Shown here one piece after another: positions 1 to 8,931 of a stretch of 64,000 nucleotides of DNA. Position 1 is the first letter of the stretch; the number at the start of each line of letters is the position of its first letter. A program made the position numbers and the translations under genes. Source of the stretch: Nitrospinae bacterium bin107. GTDB lineage: Bacteria > UBA8248. The stretch lies in contig MPNJ01000017.1 of the NCBI GenBank assembly GCA_002238965.1, positions 24,103 to 88,102 of the forward strand. Reading direction: 5' to 3'. The notes beneath the pieces were generated by a model. It did no database searches. It was not told where the DNA came from and saw only the letters and a program-made list of their open reading frames with translations.

Positions 1-600
1 CGGATGCTGGTCGTCTTCGTGGGAGTGGTGGCCGTCCTCTCCGTCGTTGCCTACTTTTTCGACGCGCCTCTGGAGGAGCTGGCCAACCCGGATCATCCGC
101 CCAACCCCGCCAAGGCGCCCTGGTACTTTCTCGGGCTTCAGGAAATCGTGAGCTATTCCGCCCTGGCGGGAGGCGTCATCGTTCCCGCCGCCGCGATTAT
201 CGGGCTCATGACCATCCCCTACATCGACCGCAACCCCGAGGGCCAGGGAACCTGGTTCACCTCGGGCCAGGGCCGGCGGATCACGCTCTGGTCGATACTG
301 GTCATCATTCCGGTCGTAATCGTCCTGACCTATCTGAACGAACACTACGCGGTGCGGAAGCTGGTTCCGGGCGCTTCGCAAATCTGGGTCGACCTCCTGA
401 ATCCGGGGACCATACTGATCGTCCTCTTCGCGGTCGGTTCGCTCTACATCTGGCGGCGGACGGGGTCGAGCCGGATGGGGGCCCTGGCCCTGTATTCTTA
501 TTTTCTGACGTCTTATCTGATTTACACGTTCATCGGGCTTTATTTCCGCGGCGCCAACTGGGCCTGGATATGGCCGTGGCAGGCAACGGGTCTGCACTGA
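1..600 (+). CDS. Cytochrome b/b6 C-terminal domain protein (5' end outside window)
   Basis: This is the carboxy-terminal half of a quinol:cytochrome c oxidoreductase cytochrome b subunit. The frame is open from base 1, so the gene starts beyond the left edge. About 199 residues are visible with five hydrophobic segments (near residues 2-20, 53-73, 92-109, 134-149 and 159-180). The hallmark PWYFLGLQE (residues 39-47 counted from the Met at base 4) is the cytochrome b C-terminal / subunit IV quinol-site loop. The next gene, 12 bases downstream, is a membrane-anchored multihaem cytochrome c, as expected for a bc-type complex in the cytoplasmic membrane. It could be a split subunit IV or the end of a full-length cytochrome b; the cut edge prevents deciding. 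Confidence 0.85.
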   Translation, partial: RMLVVFVGVVAVLSVVAYFFDAPLEELANPDHPPNPAKAPWYFLGLQEIVSYSALAGGVIVPAAAIIGLMTIPYIDRNPEGQGTWFTSGQGRRITLWSILVIIPVVIVLTYLNEHYAVRKLVPGASQIWVDLLNPGTILIVLFAVGSLYIWRRTGSSRMGALALYSYFLTSYLIYTFIGLYFRGANWAWIWPWQATGLH

Positions 601-612
601 GGCGGATGACGA

Positions 613-1431
613 ATGTCGAATTCAAATCACAACGATTCCCATGTGCCGTTCGGCTGGGTGGTCGCCTTCGCCGCCCTGAGCGTGTGCGCGGCATTGTTTT
701 TTCTGCTGTCCGTCTGGAAGGACTACGACCGCGAATGGCGGGGCTACCAGCGGACGTTCCGCGAATTGCTCGTCGAAAGAGCCGGAACCGAGGAGGAGCG
801 CAAGGCCGCCCTGTCAAGCGGGGATCAGTTCGAGCAGATCATCGTGGCCGGAGGCGAGCGCGTGGACAGGTGCGTCATGTGCCACCGGGGGGTCGAGCAC
901 CCGGCTTTCAAGGACGCCGATCAGCCTTTCGCCAGGCATCCCACCATCCCGCTGCACCCCTTCGAGCAGTTCGGCTGCACCGTGTGCCACCAGGGTCAGG
1001 GGCGGGCGACGAGTGTTCAGGACGCTCACGGAGAAGTGCCGTTCTGGGAGGAGCCGCTGCTGCGGGGCGGGTTCATCCAGGCCAGTTGCGGCCCGTGTCA
1101 TGCAGGCGCCCTGAAAGACGCCCCCCTCATCCAGAGGGGAAAGCTGCTTTATCTGATGAACGGCTGTCTCGCCTGCCACAAGATCAGGGGCGCCGGCGGG
1201 GTCGTCGGGCCCGACCTCACGTTTGCGGGGGAGCGCCGGAAGGACCCCAAGTGGCACATCGAACACTTCAAGTTTCCGCAGAAGGTTTCGCCCGGTTCCG
1301 CCATGCCCGCCTACGGCCATTTGAAGCCGGAGGATCTCGAAGCGCTCACGGTCTACATGCTGAGCCTCCGCAGGGCGCCTTCCGCCCTGGCGCTGGCCGC
1401 GCCCAGACCGGCCGCCACCGGAAAAAAATAG
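613..1431 (+). CDS. Membrane-anchored tetrahaem cytochrome c of a bc-type complex
   Basis: This 272-residue protein has one N-terminal membrane helix (about residues 12-33) and four CXXCH haem c motifs: CVMCH (87-91), CTVCH (122-126), CGPCH (159-163) and CLACH (185-189). The last haem is followed by a methionine in PGSAMPAYGHL (near 227-237), the usual sixth ligand of class I cytochromes c. It lies 12 bases after the cytochrome b fragment, so both probably form one quinol oxidoreductase, with this subunit passing electrons on the periplasmic side. Canonical cytochrome c1 has one haem; the four here fit the multihaem subunits of alternative bc complexes in anaerobic or nitrite-oxidising lineages. 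The acceptor cannot be read from the sequence. Confidence 0.88.
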   Translation: MSNSNHNDSHVPFGWVVAFAALSVCAALFFLLSVWKDYDREWRGYQRTFRELLVERAGTEEERKAALSSGDQFEQIIVAGGERVDRCVMCHRGVEHPAFKDADQPFARHPTIPLHPFEQFGCTVCHQGQGRATSVQDAHGEVPFWEEPLLRGGFIQASCGPCHAGALKDAPLIQRGKLLYLMNGCLACHKIRGAGGVVGPDLTFAGERRKDPKWHIEHFKFPQKVSPGSAMPAYGHLKPEDLEALTVYMLSLRRAPSALALAAPRPAATGKK

Positions 1432-1452
1432 GGAATTACGTACCAGGGCCTG

Positions 1453-1525
1453 CAGGGACAGGTCGCGAACCGCCCGCGCCGTTCTTGCGCGGGGGCAGTT
1501 TCGTCATTCCGGCGAAAGCAGGACC
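1453..1525. repeat. Remnants of two dispersed repeat families
   Basis: Bases 1453-1470 match one arm of the 'GGGACAGGTCGCGACC' palindromes seen intact at 7643-7671 and 8932-8960. Bases 1501-1525 match half of the 'CGTCATTCCGG' palindromes found at 29322-29464. Both look like decayed copies in the gap between the cytochrome operon and the DUF1330 gene. Confidence 0.4.
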
Positions 1526-1610
1526 GCTCAAGACTGCGGCGCGCGCTTGAGGCTGGACGAGAACAGCGGGCGCGGGCCGGAACGCCCACGCCCGCTCCCT
1601 CGGTTTGCGC

Positions 1611-1904
1611 TTACTCCTCCGGCTCGTCATAGGAGATGAACGTGATGTCCACCGCCTCGTTGCGTCCGGGGATCAGGGCCTGGTAGCCGTCCGAGTAATA
1701 CCATTTCTCCACCGCCTCCTGGTCGGGGAACTTCAGGAGGACGAACATCTGCCTGTCGTGCTCGCCGGTGAGCACCTTCACGAGCTGTCCGCTCGCCGCC
1801 ACCTCGCCCCCGACGGAGGCGACGATTGCGAGCCCCTGCTCGGCGTAGTTGTTGAACCCCTCTTCGTCCTTGACGGTGATGTGTCCGACCACGTATGCGC
1901 CCAT
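1611..1904 (-). CDS. DUF1330 family protein
   Basis: A 97-residue protein starting MGAYVVGHITV, with the DUF1330 pattern: an N-terminal beta strand, a central GG, then a FVLLKFPDQEAVEKWYYS segment and SDGYQALIPGR near the C-terminus. DUF1330 proteins are small ferredoxin-like (dimeric alpha-beta barrel) proteins of unknown function, sometimes fused or adjacent to other enzymes. The frame stays open for 60 codons upstream, but the ATG at 1904 is preceded by AAAGGAG with six-base spacing and matches the family start. It stands alone between two repeat-bearing gaps, so context gives no functional hint. Confidence 0.82.
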   Translation of the reverse strand: MGAYVVGHITVKDEEGFNNYAEQGLAIVASVGGEVAASGQLVKVLTGEHDRQMFVLLKFPDQEAVEKWYYSDGYQALIPGRNEAVDITFISYDEPEE

Positions 1905-2535
1905 GTCCGCTCCTTTCGCAAATGGGGCCGCCCGCCCGGCGGCAAATGAAATAAGGATTCCGCGCCGCGAACCTCGCGGCGACTCTCGTGTCTCCTCGTC
2001 AACCGGCCCGCGCCGGAATTGAAACCAGGACTCCATGAATCCCTCGGGAGTTTCCAAGGTTTCATAAATGGCCTTCGGGATCAATGCCCGCCCGGAGGGT
2101 GGGGGATGTGGGCGATCTTCGATTCAGGTTTCGTAGGGGCGGACCCGTGTGTCCGCCCGCCTTTCGCCGGAATGAAAGTAATAACCACGATATCTCATTC
2201 AATAACATTTCGGGCGGACACGCAGGTCCGCCCCTACGGTACAAGGCAACAGGGATTGCAGTGAGAGGTCACGACCTGTGAGGCAGCCCCGAGGCGGAAG
2301 AGTTTGCGTATTATTGTTTCCTGGTCCGCAGCAATCGCTCCTTCATCAGTCGCGATTGACCCCCATTTCCAGGACTGGCCGCCGGGTCTCTTTTGGGCTA
2401 ATATGAGGCCATACAAGGTGAAGTGGCGCAAACCACCGCCCATGGTTGATTTACACGCGCGCTGGCGCAAGAGGGTTCCATTCAGTTCCGCCTGATCGTC
2501 TTTTTCGTTTCTGATTTAGTGGGGGAAATCCGGTC
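1905..2535. other. Intergenic region with repeat, no gene seen
   Basis: About 630 bases between the divergent DUF1330 and cytochrome c' genes. It contains the inverted repeat at 2132-2238 and otherwise shows no convincing reading frame, tRNA or terminator. The promoter of the cytochrome c' gene must lie in its right half, but I could not pick it confidently. Confidence 0.6.
2132..2238. repeat. Inverted repeat with GTAGGGGCGGAC arms
   Basis: The arms at 2132-2158 and 2212-2238 are near-perfect reverse complements (core GTAGGGGCGGACC / GGTCCGCCCCTAC), and each arm is itself palindromic. They flank a roughly 50-base centre that carries a CTTTCGCCGGAATGAAAG hairpin. This is a nested palindromic element of the type scattered through genomes of uncultivated bacteria, with no coding capacity. 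Confidence 0.75.
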
Positions 2536-3081
2536 ATGAAAAAACAAAACGCATTCATAAGCCTGGCCGTCCTGGCCTTGGCGGGCGCGCTTGTCGCAGG
2601 TTGCGCCGGCGACGAGATGATGGGCAAGAAAGCCGACAAGATGGCCATGAAAAAGAAGAAAATGGCCATGAAGGACAAGAAGATGATGAAGGGCGACGAG
2701 GCCGCCGTGAAGGCGCGCAAGAAACTCATGCGCGGCATCGGCGCCGACATGAAGCGCCTGAGAGCCGCGATGAAGCAAGGCAGCGGCTGGGTGGTCGAGG
2801 AGCAGGTGCGCCAGGCCGCAGGCGACATGTACAAGAAGGCGAGCAAGATCAAAAAGGCTTTCAAAAAGAACACCCTGGCGGGCAAGACGACATCGACCGC
2901 CGCCATCTGGAAGGACAAGGCGAAATTCGGACTCATCGCGGACGGCCTGGCCGCGAACGCCGCCGTCCTGGCGCAAATCCACTACAAGGGCGGCCCCGGG
3001 GCCATCAAGAAGGCGGTGGGCCTCATCGGCAGGCAATGCGGCGCATGCCACCAGTCGTTCCGGAAGAAGAAGAAAAGATAG
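2536..3081 (+). CDS. Cytochrome c' (class II) lipoprotein
   Basis: This 181-residue protein has a lipoprotein signal (positive MKKQ start, hydrophobic stretch, lipobox LVAGC near residues 19-23), so it should be lipidated and exported. After it comes a low-complexity block of Met, Lys and Asp (about residues 27-52). Then follows a four-helix cytochrome c' domain ending in a single haem motif CGACH close to the C-terminus, followed by a Lys/Arg tail. C-terminal CXXCH is diagnostic of class II cytochromes, which bind small gases such as NO or act in electron transfer. A good terminator follows. The Met/Lys-rich linker is unusual and could bind metal, but that is inference. Confidence 0.85.
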   Translation: MKKQNAFISLAVLALAGALVAGCAGDEMMGKKADKMAMKKKKMAMKDKKMMKGDEAAVKARKKLMRGIGADMKRLRAAMKQGSGWVVEEQVRQAAGDMYKKASKIKKAFKKNTLAGKTTSTAAIWKDKAKFGLIADGLAANAAVLAQIHYKGGPGAIKKAVGLIGRQCGACHQSFRKKKKR

Positions 3082-3104
3082 CGACGCATAAGAGATACAG
3101 GGAA

Positions 3105-3135
3105 GCCCCGGCGCAATCCGCCGGGGTTTTCTTTT
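3105..3135 (+). terminator. Rho-independent terminator after the cytochrome c' gene
   Basis: A seven-base-pair GC stem, CCCCGGC (3106-3112) with GCCGGGG (3120-3126), has a seven-base loop and is followed by TTTTCTTTT. It lies 24 bases after the stop codon. Confidence 0.85.
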
Positions 3136-3160
3136 GCACGAAGGCAATGATTTTCTCGTC

Positions 3161-3220
3161 CGTAGGGACAACCCCCTGTGGTTGTCCCTCGTCAGGACAG
3201 GCACGGGGGCCTGTCCCTAC
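3161..3220. repeat. Two adjacent palindromes (GGGACAAC and GGACAGGC types)
   Basis: Bases 3163-3188 form a palindrome with arms AGGGACAACC / GGTTGTCCCT, and 3194-3218 a second with arms GGACAGGC / GCCTGTCC. The same two sequence types recur at 7643-7831, 8932-8960 and 53648-53672. Confidence 0.75.
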
Positions 3221-3235
3221 AATTGATTATCTACT

Positions 3236-6200
3236 TCACCCCCCGCCCGTAAGCGATTCGTTCCGCATCCGGCTCCGCACCTCGCCGAGGGGGCCGCTGT
3301 CGGCCACGAGGCCGTCGCGGTAGAGGATGACGTCGCGCGACCTGGCCGAAATCTTGGGTCCCGGCGTGATGACGCCCGTCAAATTCATGGGGTCGCTCGC
3401 ATGGACGATGGTGGGCTTGCCCCGCGCCGGAATCTTGCGGACGGCGCGCAGGGCTTCCACCGCTTCTGGCAGGGCGAACTGCTCGCCCATGAAGCCCGAT
3501 ACGAAACGCCCGCCCCGAATCTCGCCCCTGGCTTCCAGGCGTCTGAACACCCGCACCATTTCGCGCCAGCGCGGAGCGACGGCCTCGCGCACGGCCAGTT
3601 CACGCAGCACGACGCCGTATCTTTTAAGCAACTGCCGCGCATGGGCCTCGCGGTGCGCCTCCTCATCGAGCGCGTCGTCTGTGCTCCCCCACAGCGACCA
3701 GCGGCCCACGGGCATGAACCGGTTTTTCGCCTCGCGCGATATGGCCCTTCCCCCCGGCAGGGCGCGCAGCCTGCGTTCTCCCTTTTTCTTCTCTTTGGCG
3801 CCCGCTATCAGCGCCCTTAATCCCGCCACGCCGTCGCCCGTCACCAGACCGCGCGCGACCAGTTCCCAGAGCGCCTCTTCAGCCTCGGTCCTGAGCCTGC
3901 CCGTCGCCACCGCGATGTCGGCGAGGAATGACGCTCCTCTTTCCTTCAGGAAATCGAGTATTTCGAGAGCGACCCTGGAGAGATTCCCCCGCCAGGCCTC
4001 TTCCGCTTCGCGGGGTTTCAGGAACAGTCCCACCTCCTCTCGCATCAGGAAGGCCAGGAGCGCGCGGCGCGAAGGCTGCGCCTTCTGGGTCGCCCGGGAT
4101 CGGCTCCCGTTCGCCGTTTCGACTTCCGGCTCGGGCGGAGCGCCGGGGCGCAGGCGCCCCCACGCAACGAGGCCCGAGAGGCAAAGCGCCTCCAGATCGG
4201 CTGCGTCGTAGTTCTTGATGCGCGCCGGGAGAATCTGCTCCTCCCAGGCGGGCGCGGGAAGCTCCAGCCCCTGTAGCTGGCGGATCACCTCGAGCACGCC
4301 GTCGCGCCCGTGCAGCATGGCGTCCTCGTGCACGTGCTGCCACCTCAGCAGGTAGCGGACGAAATCCGCCGCCGTCACCGGTTCTATCTCACGCCTCAGC
4401 TTGCCCAGCGTCATGCGGTGGATGCGGGCGAGCAACACGCGGTCGCACCATTCGATTTCGGCCTCGGGCGCAAGGCGGGCGAAGCGGCCCCGCAGAACCG
4501 CTCCCTCTCCCTCGAGGGCGGCCAGGGCGATCTCGACGTCCGAGCGCGCGAGACCGACCCGCGAGGCGAGTTCACCCGCCGTCACAGGGCCCGACGCCTC
4601 GGTCCAGCCTCTGACGATGGCGAGCGCCGCCTCATCCTGCGCGGGCGGTTGTCCGTCATCCCCCTGGAAGGGAATCGCCTCGGGCGTGAGCCTGACCCCC
4701 GGAATCGCCGCGCGAGCGAGCGCCATTCTCTCCGCAGGAACCCAGCCTTCGCGTTCAACGCCATCCGCCGCCCATACCGCCTTCGCCACGCGGTTGCGAG
4801 TGATAAGTTCATCCATCCAGGCCGACCACTCACCGGCTTCCTCCACCGGCAGGGCGCACAGGGAGAGCAGCGCGTCGTGCAGTTCGTCCGCGTCGCGCGG
4901 AGCCGGCCATGCCTGTTCGCACACCTCTTCGATGACGGCAGGATCCAACCGGGCGCTCTCCGCGTCATCCGGCAGGGCGCGCCTCAGCGGCACAGCGCGC
5001 GAGCGGCGCTCCTCCAGCGGCGCGTCGTCGATGAAGGCGTAGGGGTTCGCGTTCAGTATCTCGTGCGACATGGGCGAGGGCGAGGGCGTCTCCACGCCAT
5101 AAGTCTTGATCTTTCCGCTCTCCACGTCGGCGATGAGCGCCCTTAAGCTCTCGATGTCCATCGCCTCGGTCAGGCAGTTCTCCACCGTCTCGTTCACGAG
5201 GGGATGGTCGGGCGGCTCGATGGGGCCGTGGTGGTTGTCCTGACACGCGAGCTGGGCCGGGAAGACGGCGGCGAGCAGATCCTCGGCCCGCATGCGCTGG
5301 ATCGCGACGGGCACCTTCTTGCCCCCGCTGTGCCGGGGCAGCGCGAGTGCGCGCGTGGCGTTCCAGCGCCAGCGGTTGGCGAACATGGGCGATTGCAGGG
5401 CGGACTGGAGCATGTCCTTTTTGAGGGAAGCCAGGCGCGCGAAGCCGAAGATCGATTCGAGCGGAAAGCTGTGCTGCGAGGAGAGCGATAACACGATGCC
5501 GTCGTCCGTCGCGGCGGCCTGGAGTTCGAAATCGAACGTGAGGCAAAAGCGCTTCCTGAGCGTGTGGCCCCACGCGCGGTTGATGCGGCCCCCGAAGGGC
5601 GAGTGAATCACGAGCTGCATCCCGCCCGCCTCGTCGAAGAACCGCTCGGCTATTATTTCACCCTGCGTAGGAACGCGCCCCAGCACCCGCACCGTCTCGC
5701 GCACGTAATCGAGAATCTGCGACGCGCCCTGTGCGCATAGCCCGCACTCCTCGCGCATCCAGCGCATCGCCTCGGCAGTCTCGGTGAGACGTTCCGCCAG
5801 TTCGGCACGGAGCGCCGAGACGGCTTCCGAGAGTTCCGCCGTGCGCGAGGGCGCCTCGCCCAGCCAGAAGGGGATGTTCGGCGGAAGGCCCTCGGCGTCT
5901 TTCACGCGCACCTTGCCGCGCTCCACGCGCTTGACGCGCCAGGAGTGGTTGCCGAGCAGGAAGATGTCGCCCGCGTTCGACTCGATGGCGAAATCCTCGT
6001 TCACCTTGCCCACGAAGGTCTCCGCCGCTCCCTCGATAACGTCGTAATCCGCCGTATCGGGAATCGCGCCGCCCGACGTAATGGCGCAAAGACGCGCCCC
6101 GCGCCTCGGCTTAAGGAGCGCGTTCACGCGATCCCTGTGCAGGTAGGCGGTGCGCCTCCCCCGGCTGGTCGCGATGCCCTCGGTAAGCATCTCGAGCACA

Positions 6201-7561
6201 TCCTCGAAAACGCTCCGATCGATCTCCCCGTAAGGCTGCGCGCGTTTGATGAGCGACCAGAGCGCCTCTTCTTCCACCTCTTCCTGCGCGGCGGCCTCGG
6301 CCACCATCTGCTGGGCGAGGATGTCGAGCGGCGCTTCCGGGAAGATGATCCTATCGAGCGCGCCTCCTCTCACCGAGCGGATGGCGGCGGCGCTCTGCAG
6401 GAGTTCGTCCCGCGTCATGGGGAAGACGATGCCCTTGGGGATAGCGCCCTTCCAGTGGCCCGAGCGCCCCACGCGCTGCAGCAGGGAGGCGAGCGTTCTC
6501 GGTGCGCCCAGGTGGCAGACGAGGTCGACGTGGCCGATGTCGATGCCAAGTTCGAGCGACGCCGTGGCGACGATGGCGGAGAGCGCGCCCGATTTCAGCC
6601 TCTCCTCGGCGTCCAGCCTGATCTTCCGCGACAGGGAGCCGTGGTGCGCGGCCACGCGGCCCTCGCCGAGTCTCTCCGTGAGCCGGTGGGAGACGCGCTC
6701 CGCCAGCCGCCGCGTGTGAACGAACACGATGGTCGTGCGGTGGCTCTCGATGTGGGCGGCGATGCGGTCGAACACCTCGGCCCAGTATTCGTGCGAGGCG
6801 ATGGGGCCGATATCCTGATCGGCCACCTCGACGGTGAGCGCCATCTCGCGCTTGTGGCCCACGTCCACGATAGCGCAATCGGGAGCGCCGTCCTCATTTC
6901 GCCTCTCAGCGCCGACGAGCAGGCGCGCTATCTCGTCAATCGGCTTCTGCGTGGCGCTGAGTCCGATGCGCTGTATCCGCTCACCACAAAGCGCGTCCAG
7001 CCGCTCAAGAGAAAGTGCTAAGTGCGCGCCGCGCTTATCCCCCGCCACCGCGTGTATCTCATCCACGATGACGGCGCGCGCTGTCTCCAATACTTTCCGG
7101 CTGCGCTCTGCCGTCAGGAGAATATAGAGCGACTCCGGCGTGGTGATGAGGATGTGGGGGCGTTTTTTGAGCATGAGCCTGCGCTCGCGCGCGGGTGTAT
7201 CGCCGGAGCGCACCGCCACGCGGATTTCGGGCAGCTCCATGCCCTCTTTTTTGGCGAGCGCGCGGATTTCGCTCAGTGGCTCCTGCAGGTTCTTCTGGAT
7301 GTCGTTGCCCAGCGCCTTGAGCGGAGAGATGTAGACGACGCGGCAGGCGTCTTCGAGTTCGCCCGAGAGCGCGTCCCGAACCAGGCCGTCGAGCGACCAC
7401 AGAAAGGCGGCCAGCGTCTTGCCCGTTCCCGTGGGGGCGGCGATGAGCGTGTCGCGCCCGGTGGCGATCTCGGGCCAGCCGGCATCCTGCGGGGCGCTCG
7501 GCTCCGCGAATTTCTCACGGAACCAGCGCGCGATCAGCGGATGAAAGGAGTGTTTTTCCAT
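3236..7561 (-). CDS. lhr: Lhr-type DEAD/DEAH-box helicase (long form)
   Basis: A 1441-residue superfamily 2 helicase. The N-terminal core has a Walker A motif APTGTGKT (42-49), a DEIH box (167-170), motif III SAT (202-204) and motif VI QRVGRSGH (362-369). The long remainder holds the winged-helix and C-terminal regions typical of full-length Lhr (E. coli Lhr is about 1540 residues). Lhr is a 3'-5' ATP-dependent translocase on single-stranded DNA, implicated in DNA repair. The ATG lies just inside a region with no strong Shine-Dalgarno sequence. A patatin gene lies upstream on the same strand, about 294 bases away across a repeat-rich gap, so the two may be transcribed separately. The family is certain from the core motifs; the biological role here is inferred. 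Confidence 0.93.
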   Translation of the reverse strand: MEKHSFHPLIARWFREKFAEPSAPQDAGWPEIATGRDTLIAAPTGTGKTLAAFLWSLDGLVRDALSGELEDACRVVYISPLKALGNDIQKNLQEPLSEIRALAKKEGMELPEIRVAVRSGDTPARERRLMLKKRPHILITTPESLYILLTAERSRKVLETARAVIVDEIHAVAGDKRGAHLALSLERLDALCGERIQRIGLSATQKPIDEIARLLVGAERRNEDGAPDCAIVDVGHKREMALTVEVADQDIGPIASHEYWAEVFDRIAAHIESHRTTIVFVHTRRLAERVSHRLTERLGEGRVAAHHGSLSRKIRLDAEERLKSGALSAIVATASLELGIDIGHVDLVCHLGAPRTLASLLQRVGRSGHWKGAIPKGIVFPMTRDELLQSAAAIRSVRGGALDRIIFPEAPLDILAQQMVAEAAAQEEVEEEALWSLIKRAQPYGEIDRSVFEDVLEMLTEGIATSRGRRTAYLHRDRVNALLKPRRGARLCAITSGGAIPDTADYDVIEGAAETFVGKVNEDFAIESNAGDIFLLGNHSWRVKRVERGKVRVKDAEGLPPNIPFWLGEAPSRTAELSEAVSALRAELAERLTETAEAMRWMREECGLCAQGASQILDYVRETVRVLGRVPTQGEIIAERFFDEAGGMQLVIHSPFGGRINRAWGHTLRKRFCLTFDFELQAAATDDGIVLSLSSQHSFPLESIFGFARLASLKKDMLQSALQSPMFANRWRWNATRALALPRHSGGKKVPVAIQRMRAEDLLAAVFPAQLACQDNHHGPIEPPDHPLVNETVENCLTEAMDIESLRALIADVESGKIKTYGVETPSPSPMSHEILNANPYAFIDDAPLEERRSRAVPLRRALPDDAESARLDPAVIEEVCEQAWPAPRDADELHDALLSLCALPVEEAGEWSAWMDELITRNRVAKAVWAADGVEREGWVPAERMALARAAIPGVRLTPEAIPFQGDDGQPPAQDEAALAIVRGWTEASGPVTAGELASRVGLARSDVEIALAALEGEGAVLRGRFARLAPEAEIEWCDRVLLARIHRMTLGKLRREIEPVTAADFVRYLLRWQHVHEDAMLHGRDGVLEVIRQLQGLELPAPAWEEQILPARIKNYDAADLEALCLSGLVAWGRLRPGAPPEPEVETANGSRSRATQKAQPSRRALLAFLMREEVGLFLKPREAEEAWRGNLSRVALEILDFLKERGASFLADIAVATGRLRTEAEEALWELVARGLVTGDGVAGLRALIAGAKEKKKGERRLRALPGGRAISREAKNRFMPVGRWSLWGSTDDALDEEAHREAHARQLLKRYGVVLRELAVREAVAPRWREMVRVFRRLEARGEIRGGRFVSGFMGEQFALPEAVEALRAVRKIPARGKPTIVHASDPMNLTGVITPGPKISARSRDVILYRDGLVADSGPLGEVRSRMRNESLTGGG

Positions 7562-7642
7562 AGCAAGGGCATTCTACCCCAAAAAGCACGGGATGGAAGG
7601 GTGGCCGTAAAGGTGTGTTGCCCATCAGCCAAGAACGATTCT

Positions 7643-7671
7643 CGTAGGGACAGGCCGCGACCTGTCCCTAC
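7643..7671. repeat. Palindrome of the GTAGGGACAGG family
   Basis: A 29-base nearly perfect palindrome: GTAGGGACAGG pairs with CCTGTCCCTAC around a short CCGCGA centre. It is the same element as 8932-8960, apart from small changes. Confidence 0.8.
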
Positions 7672-7753
7672 AAAGCGGTTCCGCCCCTTCTTGAACGGAA
7701 ATGACCCACGGATACAAACCACAGTCATTCCAGCCCTTCCGGGGTTCACAAAT

Positions 7754-7831
7754 CGTAGGGACAGGCCCCCGTGCCTGTCCTGGCGAAGGGACAACCACAG
7801 GGGGCAGGACAGCCCAGAAGGGTTGTTCCTA
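7754..7831. repeat. Compound palindromic repeat
   Basis: A GTAGGGACAGGC...GCCTGTCC palindrome (7754-7780) is followed by a decayed GGGACAACC...GGTTGTTCCTAC copy. The arrangement mirrors 3161-3220 in the opposite orientation. Confidence 0.65.
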
Positions 7832-7855
7832 CAACGTCAAACCCTCTCCACCCCC

Positions 7856-8785
7856 TCACCCACGCAAATCCTCAAAAAATTCCCGCACTTGCGCCTCGGC
7901 GCTTTCAAAGGATTTACGCCCGAGCCCGAATATGGCCCTGAGCTTGCGCGGGTCGTGCTCCATGAAGTCCGTCTCATAGCCGCGGTCTGCGAACGAGTCG
8001 TTGATGCGCAGGGTTCGGACGTCCGGGAAGAACAGCTCGCGCAGCGTATCGACGGTGTTCGAACTCGTTCGCGAGAGCGTCATGTAGGTCTTGAGCGGCC
8101 GGATGCCTGCGATTACCCGCCGCGTCCATTTGCGCGAATCGGGGTAACTCCCCGTCCCGACGCTCAGTATCCGGATATCCTCGCGGGCGACGCCGAGCGG
8201 CCCGGTGGCGTCCGCGATGGCGAAAAGGGTGGGGTTGTTCGCCGTGAACCCGCCGTCGAGTGCGGTGCGCTCTTCGAGTTGCGGGGTGGCGATGCGCTTT
8301 TGCTTCAGGAAGGGATGCGCGGCGCACGACGCCAGGATAGCATCCGATATCTTGAGGCCCTCCCCCGACAGGAAACTTTCAGGGCCAATATGCGGTTGAT
8401 TCAACTTCCTCTTGAACACCATGGGGCGGTCATGTTCCGCGTGGGTGACGAGGATTCCCACGTCCAGCTTGAATTCCTCAAACGTCTTATCGCCATAGAT
8501 TCTTTGGGAGTGCCGCTCCAGCGCGTTTGTCTTCGAGCGTGCGAGCAAAGGCCCCAGCACGTCGGGCGCAAGCTCGAAGTAGCGCTCCGCAATCGTCGGA
8601 TCTACCGGGTCACCCAGCGCGATCATCGTGGCGATGATGGAGCCCGTGCTGACGCCGTAGACGAGGTCGAATACCTCGTGCAGGGGTCGTTCCAAAGTGC
8701 GCTCAATTCCTGCCAGGACCCCCAGGGTGTAGACCCCCAGCGACCCCCCGCCGTCGAGCGAGAGGATGTAGAAGGGCTTGCTCAT
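7856..8785 (-). CDS. Patatin-like phospholipase
   Basis: A 309-residue patatin-family hydrolase. It has the oxyanion-hole loop DGGGSLG (11-17), the nucleophile elbow GVSTG (44-48, Ser46) and the catalytic aspartate in LDGGFTANNP (Asp177), so the Ser-Asp dyad is intact. Patatins hydrolyse acyl esters of phospholipids or related lipids. No signal peptide is seen, so it probably acts in the cytoplasm or on the inner face of the membrane. It sits upstream of the lhr-type gene on the same strand but is separated by repeats. Patatins are also effectors in CBASS immunity (CapV), but no nucleotide cyclase gene lies nearby, so a general lipase role is more likely. Confidence 0.88.
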   Translation of the reverse strand: MSKPFYILSLDGGGSLGVYTLGVLAGIERTLERPLHEVFDLVYGVSTGSIIATMIALGDPVDPTIAERYFELAPDVLGPLLARSKTNALERHSQRIYGDKTFEEFKLDVGILVTHAEHDRPMVFKRKLNQPHIGPESFLSGEGLKISDAILASCAAHPFLKQKRIATPQLEERTALDGGFTANNPTLFAIADATGPLGVAREDIRILSVGTGSYPDSRKWTRRVIAGIRPLKTYMTLSRTSSNTVDTLRELFFPDVRTLRINDSFADRGYETDFMEHDPRKLRAIFGLGRKSFESAEAQVREFFEDLRG

Positions 8786-8931
8786 CGGGGGCTGATCCTT
8801 GGGGTGATGTGCGGATTCGGCTGAAAGGGCCTCGTAAATTTTACCGGGGGATATCGGTTATTCATGGGGTCATTTTAGCGCAAATGGGCGGGGTTGTTCA
8901 GTGGGTCGTATAGACAATTCATGCAGGCCCC

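Larger units (their letters stand above)
7562..7855. other. Intergenic region filled with palindromic repeats
   Basis: Nearly 300 bases between the helicase and patatin genes with no believable gene. It contains an intact palindrome at 7643-7671 and a compound copy at about 7754-7831 (GGACAGGC and GGGACAACC types). Any helicase promoter must lie close to 7562-7640. Confidence 0.6.

Noticed and set aside
3236..7561. Lhr-type helicase as part of an anti-phage system
   Set aside because: Full-length Lhr is common in ordinary genomes, and no partner nuclease or sensor adjoins it.
7856..8785. Patatin as a CBASS (CapV) defence effector
   Set aside because: No CD-NTase, E1/E2 or other defence gene is nearby; the neighbours are a helicase and housekeeping genes.
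5945..8824. Two long plus-strand frames (5945-7021 and 7022-8824) opposite the lhr-type and patatin genes
   Set aside because: They are antisense shadows of high-GC coding; both opposite-strand genes have complete motif sets, and these frames show none.
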